In this document: positions 60,510 through 64,000 of the stretch, in pieces
How the letters are laid out: each line of letters starts with the position of its first letter
How positions within the stretch are numbered: the stretch's first letter is position 1
Assembly (NCBI RefSeq): GCF_000499785.1
Contig: NZ_HG726020.1
Location: 1,282,316-1,346,315 of the forward strand
Length of the DNA stretch: 64,000 nucleotides
Source of the DNA: Bacteroides neonati
GTDB taxonomy: Bacteria; Bacteroidota; Bacteroidia; Bacteroidales; Bacteroidaceae
Direction: 5' to 3'
Program-made: the position numbers and the translations under genes
Notes under the pieces: model-generated
Told to the model about the DNA's origin: nothing
The model's database searches: none
Seen by the model: the letters and a program-made list of their open reading frames with translations, nothing else

Positions 60510-61556
60510 ATGAAACTGAACCATTTACTCATCAGTCTGGCGCTTGGTGCAAATAGCTTTTTTGTAACAGCACAAGTCAGCAAAAACTACTATGTGGCCA
60601 AACCCGGAACCTTGATTTCGATGATGACCGAAGCAGAGGCCAACGCTATAACAAATCTGACATTAACGGGAAAAATCAATGCGATTGATTTCAAACACCT
60701 CCGCAACGAATTCAAAAACCTTGAAGTACTCGACTTATCCAATGCCGATATTAAGATGTACGTAGGGAAAGACGGTACTTATCCGGAGAAGACCTATGTT
60801 TATATGCCAAACTTTATTCCTGCCTATGCCTTCTGCCGCATGGAAAACGGACAGCCCAAAGGTAAGTCCTCTCTAAAAAAGATCATTCTTTCCGATAAGA
60901 CGAAGAGCATTGAAGATGCTGCCTTCAAAGGATGTGAGAATCTCAAGATATGCCAGCTCAGGAAGAAGACGGCTCCCAACCTCCTATCAGAGGGCTTAAC
61001 CGATAGCATTACAGCCATCTTTATCCCGTTGGGTAGCAGTGATGAATATCGCCGGAAAAACAATTGGGAAACTTTTGCTTTCATCGAAGGCGAACCACTC
61101 GAAGCAAACATACAGGTAGGTTTGATGGGAAGCCTCGAGAGCGAAATCATCAAAGCAGGGATGCAGCCCAAAGACATCAATTTCCTCACAGTCGAAGGTA
61201 AATTGGACAATGCCGACTTTAAGCTCATCCGCGATTATATGCCCAACCTCGTTTCGATCGATCTGTCAAAGACAAATGCTACGACCATACCCGACTTCAC
61301 ATTTGCACAGAAGAAATACTTACTCCGGGCACAGTTACCCAACAACCTGAAGGTAATCGGTCAAAGAGTTTTCAGCAATTGCGGACGTCTATGCGGAACC
61401 ATCGAGCTGCCTGCCAGCGTTACTGCCATTGAATACGGTGCTTTTATGGGTTGCGATAACTTGCGATATGTCGTGGCATTGGGCAATCAAATCACCACAC
61501 TCGGAGATAATATTTTCGGAGAAGGAGGTAGCAATAAACTACTCTATAATAAATAA
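60510..61556 (+). CDS. BspA-like leucine-rich repeat surface protein
   Basis: About 348 residues with a signal peptide (MKLNHLLISLALGANSFFVT). Two similar halves are visible, each a LTLTGKINAIDFKHLRN / LTVEGKLDNADFKLIRDY unit followed by BspA-type LRRs (LKKIILSDKTKSIEDAAFKG; IELPASVTAIEYGAFMGC). Such proteins are exported and bind host or matrix proteins in some species. No lipobox or sorting signal is seen, so the anchoring mode is unclear. Confidence 0.85.
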   Translation: MKLNHLLISLALGANSFFVTAQVSKNYYVAKPGTLISMMTEAEANAITNLTLTGKINAIDFKHLRNEFKNLEVLDLSNADIKMYVGKDGTYPEKTYVYMPNFIPAYAFCRMENGQPKGKSSLKKIILSDKTKSIEDAAFKGCENLKICQLRKKTAPNLLSEGLTDSITAIFIPLGSSDEYRRKNNWETFAFIEGEPLEANIQVGLMGSLESEIIKAGMQPKDINFLTVEGKLDNADFKLIRDYMPNLVSIDLSKTNATTIPDFTFAQKKYLLRAQLPNNLKVIGQRVFSNCGRLCGTIELPASVTAIEYGAFMGCDNLRYVVALGNQITTLGDNIFGEGGSNKLLYNK

Positions 61557-61640
61557 TGTGAATCAATGATGGTATTTTGATACCATACATACCGCCCCTC
61601 GGCTCCGGGAAAGGCGCGAGGTTTGTAATCAGCATATATC

Positions 61641-61710
61641 GAAAAAACGAGGTTTCCGCCTCCAAACGCATCTTTTGGGATGATTGCATTTGGAGAGCGG
61701 AAACCTCGTT
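61641..61710 (-). terminator. Terminator of the DUF6261 gene
   Basis: A long hairpin, AACGAGGTTTCCGC (61646-61659) with exact complement 61697-61710, extended inside by CTCCAAA/TTTGGAG-like pairing. On the minus strand it is followed by a U6 run. It lies 66 bp after the DUF6261 stop. Confidence 0.85.
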
Positions 61711-61775
61711 GGTTCGTCGAAGCATCTCTTTTTCAGGACGATGTTTGTTGCAAGAGAGATGAGAGGCGTGCCGGA

Positions 61776-62537
61776 TTATTCGAACGGATTTTCGGGTTCT
61801 CCTTCGTCCCCATTCTCGCCTCCTCCGGGTATATTCGACTTGGCTTTCTGCTTGAGTACCTGTCGTTTGTAGCGAACGATTTCTGCGTTGGTCACGTCTA
61901 TAAAGACCTGATAATCGGCCGCGCCTTCGAGCAGGGCGTAGGCATTGATGTATTTCACGATTTCGCGGTAGTATTCGTCCACCAACAGTCGGGCAGCTTT
62001 CATCATCCCTGTTTCCTTGGTCGAGGATTCTTTGGTACGGGCACTCAGGGAGGTGCGTACTTTTTCGTTGGCGGTTTTCATGCCCGCTACCATGGGTGCG
62101 AGCGAGAGGGCGGCTACCTGTGCACTGCATTTGCCTTCGAGGTCGGTGATGAGATTGGTCATCAATCCGGTTTGCCGGTCGAGCTGCATGGCGGGTTCAA
62201 TCCTGTAGTCCTTGAGGAGTTGTGCAAGTATGCGTGCGGCCTCTTGCATGGTGGTGTCGGGTATGTTGAGAAAGGCTTTAACTGCATTTTTCAACCCCAG
62301 ATAGAGGGCATCTCGTTGCGAATCGGCTGTGGCTATTTCGTCGGTGATGAAGCTCTTGCGCGAGGTAACCAGCGCGGCATCTTCCTTCTCGATAGCTGCC
62401 TGATAGGCGGAGAGTTGAGAGGTTAGTTTGGCTTTTACTTTGCTGTTGGCGTTGATGCGTGTCAGCATTTCGGTGTGGTAAGAAAAATGGGCACCGTTGT
62501 CCATTTTAGCAAGATAGATTTCAGAGATTTCAATCAT
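61776..62537 (-). CDS. DUF6261 family protein
   Basis: A 253-residue helical protein of a Bacteroidales family of unknown function. It starts MIEISEIYLAKMDNGAHFSY and has the repeated long helices EKEDAALVTSRKSFITDEIA and TKETGMMKAARLLVDEYYRE. The tail is disordered and acidic (GGGENGDEGEPENPFE). No signal peptide or membrane helix. Such proteins often occur in several copies per genome. Confidence 0.85.
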   Translation of the reverse strand: MIEISEIYLAKMDNGAHFSYHTEMLTRINANSKVKAKLTSQLSAYQAAIEKEDAALVTSRKSFITDEIATADSQRDALYLGLKNAVKAFLNIPDTTMQEAARILAQLLKDYRIEPAMQLDRQTGLMTNLITDLEGKCSAQVAALSLAPMVAGMKTANEKVRTSLSARTKESSTKETGMMKAARLLVDEYYREIVKYINAYALLEGAADYQVFIDVTNAEIVRYKRQVLKQKAKSNIPGGGENGDEGEPENPFE

Positions 62538-62572
62538 AAGATTAGAATTTAAATGGTTAATAAATAAAGTTT

Positions 62573-62854
62573 TTATTTTATTAGAAACATCGAAATGAGC
62601 GTAATCAATGATAAAATGAGAGAAATGAGGAGCGCTATTTTTTTCTCTCTCCTGACGAAATAGCTGATAAAACAGTAAATCGTAATGGAGAGTTCCAATA
62701 ATATAAACGGTATTGTTAGCAGTTCAACAAAGAATGAGATAAAAGATTTTGCTTCAACAAAATGATAGTTACCATTGAGAAAAAGAAATAGAAAATAGCT
62801 ACTTACAATGACAGTAAGTATAAGTATATGCTTGGCATTGATCTTGTTTTTCAT
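62573..62854 (-). CDS. Small three-helix membrane protein
   Basis: 93 residues with three hydrophobic segments: HILILTVIVSSYFLFLFLNG, FISFFVELLTIPFILLELS and IALLISLILSLITLISMFLI, the last two separated by a VRREKK turn. No family is recognised. It lies 35 bp upstream of the DUF6261 gene on the same strand. Confidence 0.6.
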   Translation of the reverse strand: MKNKINAKHILILTVIVSSYFLFLFLNGNYHFVEAKSFISFFVELLTIPFILLELSITIYCFISYFVRREKKIALLISLILSLITLISMFLIK

Positions 62855-63043
62855 TGTTTTTATCTTTTAAGATTGAAGTTAGTTTTTCATAATTACCGTA
62901 TTTGATAGTACAAATGGCTTTAGTTCATTGTGTTGCAATAAATATGAGGTTTTTTCTTGTAAAACATTAATTATCAGTATAATTTTATTTTTAATTAACT
63001 CTTCGCGAGCAGACGAAATACGTATTTAAATGAATTAAAGAGA

Positions 63044-63262
63044 AGAACGCGGCATTCTTATTCCTATTAAAAAAAAGAAGGCAAAAAACGCCGCGTTCTA
63101 ATGTCTTTTTATTTTTTTTGAGCAAGGAACGCAGCATTCTCATGCGTTTTTATTTTTGGGGGATTAAGAATGCAGCATTCTCGGGTCTTTTATTTTTTTC
63201 TGAACTAAGAACGCTGCGTTCTAATACCTTTTTGTTTTTTTGGATCAAGAATGCAGCATTCT
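63044..63262. repeat. Array of six 15-bp palindromes with 41-bp period
   Basis: Units at 63044, 63085, 63126, 63167, 63208 and 63248 have the form AGAAYGC-N-GCRTTCT. The spacing is 41, 41, 41, 41 and 40 bp. Units 4, 5 and 6 are perfect. The Y and R positions change together (AGAATGC/GCATTCT and AGAACGC/GCGTTCT). Spacers are T-rich, with TTTTTATTTTTT-like runs after each unit on the plus strand. Confidence 0.85.
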
Positions 63263-63477
63263 TAGCTTCACCGTTTAAGGACAAGCAAAAAGGTTACGAT
63301 TTTCATAGCTATCACTTTTAACTAGATATTGGTGATTTAGCAAATTAAAGCATCACAGATTATTTTCTACAAGTTTGAAAAAGCAAGCAGAACAGAGTTA
63401 AATACATAGGTGTTAGCATATACAAAGAATGAACATCAAAATAAAGTGGGATAGCGTCGATTTTGATCGGAGCATAT

Positions 63478-63535
63478 AACTATCGCCGATTTCCACCTTT
63501 TTCATTGAAGAAAACGGTGGAAACCGGCGATAGTT
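63478..63535 (-). terminator. Hairpin after the GH92 gene
   Basis: A 20-bp stem with one mismatch (63478-63497 and 63516-63535, AACTATCGCCG...CGGCGATAGTT) and an 18-nt loop, 45 bp past the mannosidase stop. No U-run follows on the minus strand, so terminator function is likely but not certain. Confidence 0.6.
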
Positions 63536-63579
63536 AATAGTAGAAAAACAGATGGTGCTTCGGTAAGAAGCGTTCTTAT

Positions 63580-64000
63580 CTATTTCAGACGGAAACGAAG
63601 CGTGCCGCCATGTATCAATTCATCGTGTGTAATCCGGAAGCGATTGATCTTCTTATTGCCCAACCGAACCTCTTCGATATACAACGATTCGGGACGCTTG
63701 CGGTCTGTTTCGATGATTAATTCGGTTTCCTTATAGTATTCGGGGCTCAGGCGAATGGTTACCTTGTCGAACACAGGGGTAGTCAAGGTATACTCGGGCG
63801 AACCGGGACAGTCGGGATAGAAACCGATCATATTGAATATGGCCCAGGCGGACATGGTTCCGGTATCATCGTTGCCGGGGATACCGTCGGGCTTGGTCGT
63901 AAAGTGCTTGGCCAGCAATCGTTGGGTTTGTTGTTGCGTACGCCACTCCTCGCCTTTGAAATAGGAGAAGAGATAGGGATAGGCAATATCGGGCTCATTG
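63580..64000 (-). CDS. GH92 alpha-mannosidase (C-terminal part)
   Basis: The last 140 codons of a glycoside hydrolase family 92 enzyme, a calcium-dependent exo-acting alpha-mannosidase used to trim N-glycans or yeast mannan. The window edge is at NEPDIAYPYLFSYF. Then come WRTQQQTQRLLAKHF and the signature GIPGNDDTGTMSAWAIFNMI, followed by GFYPDCPGSPEY and the C-terminal beta domain. The remainder lies outside the window. Confidence 0.93.
   Translation of the reverse strand, partial: NEPDIAYPYLFSYFKGEEWRTQQQTQRLLAKHFTTKPDGIPGNDDTGTMSAWAIFNMIGFYPDCPGSPEYTLTTPVFDKVTIRLSPEYYKETELIIETDRKRPESLYIEEVRLGNKKINRFRITHDELIHGGTLRFRLK

Larger units (their letters stand above)
62855..63579. other. Non-coding region with palindrome array and hairpin
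   Basis: No convincing gene. The 41-bp palindrome array (63044-63262) and a 20-bp hairpin (63478-63535) are listed separately. A 67-codon plus-strand reading at 63118-63321 is made by the array itself and repeats KNAAF-like units, so it is not taken as a gene. Nothing is seen in 63263-63477. Confidence 0.6.

Noticed and set aside
63044..63262. Possible CRISPR array
   Set aside because: The repeated part is only a 15-bp palindrome, the spacers are similar T-rich sequence and not unique, and no cas gene is near.

Overview
The window looks like chromosomal DNA of a Bacteroidales bacterium, most likely Bacteroides or a close relative. The evidence is lineage-typical families (BspA-like leucine-rich repeats, DUF6261, GH92 mannosidase, a TonB-dependent receptor with an N-terminal CarboxypepD-like domain, a PspC protein with a PadR regulator) and many promoters with the Bacteroides -7 box TAnnTTTG in place of a sigma-70 -10 box. 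Species cannot be named from the sequence alone.

Layout. 1-1882: tadA (5' end only), a small putative DNA-binding protein, YraN, an MmcQ/YjbR protein and biotin ligase. 1883-8660: a complete rRNA operon on the minus strand (16S, tRNA-Ile, tRNA-Ala, 23S, 5S) with two upstream Bacteroides-type promoters and a terminator. Its 23S gene carries a perfect 449-bp tandem duplication. 8713-9366: the 3' part of a malate dehydrogenase gene, frameshifted in a 9-G run and fused directly to phage DNA. About 9350-34140: a P22-like podophage remnant with tail fibre, connector-like protein, HeH-domain protein, major capsid, scaffold, a rhomboid protease, large terminase, portal, three ejection-type proteins (one of 3552 residues), a small-terminase-like protein and an integrase. 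Lysis, replication and repressor genes are absent. 34339-41145: host housekeeping genes for DNA repair (xth-ogt), metal transport (Nramp), a TSCPD protein, YebC and pheT. 41293-48971: an alcohol dehydrogenase with an AraC regulator, an MBL-fold hydrolase, PadR-PspC, GNAT-Crp and a second AraC regulator. 49008-53286: a TonB-dependent receptor locus with a His-rich partner, broken by an IS1380-family element. 53378-64000: fRMsr, 5'-nucleotidase, sensor kinase, Tex, CPBP protease, BspA-like protein, DUF6261, a small membrane protein and the end of a GH92 mannosidase.

The phage module is the most interesting part. Its late genes form a rightward operon (unknown protein, rhomboid, TerL) and leftward operons (scaffold to tail fibre; gp7/gp20/gp16-like ejection proteins to portal). 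The gp16-position protein is a polyvalent giant carrying pyrophosphatase-like, ADP-ribosyltransferase-like and three HExxH-type modules. Two further protein-like reading frames, both in the +1 frame and both with good start contexts, sit inside its two low-complexity linkers. The capsid protein has an N-terminal membrane segment, and the same phage encodes a rhomboid with an intact Ser-His dyad, which suggests a testable membrane-tethered capsid release step.

Two features may be assembly problems rather than biology: the 23S duplication and the mdh/tail-fibre fusion. A striking non-coding feature is an array of six 15-bp palindromes at 40-41 bp spacing (63044-63262).
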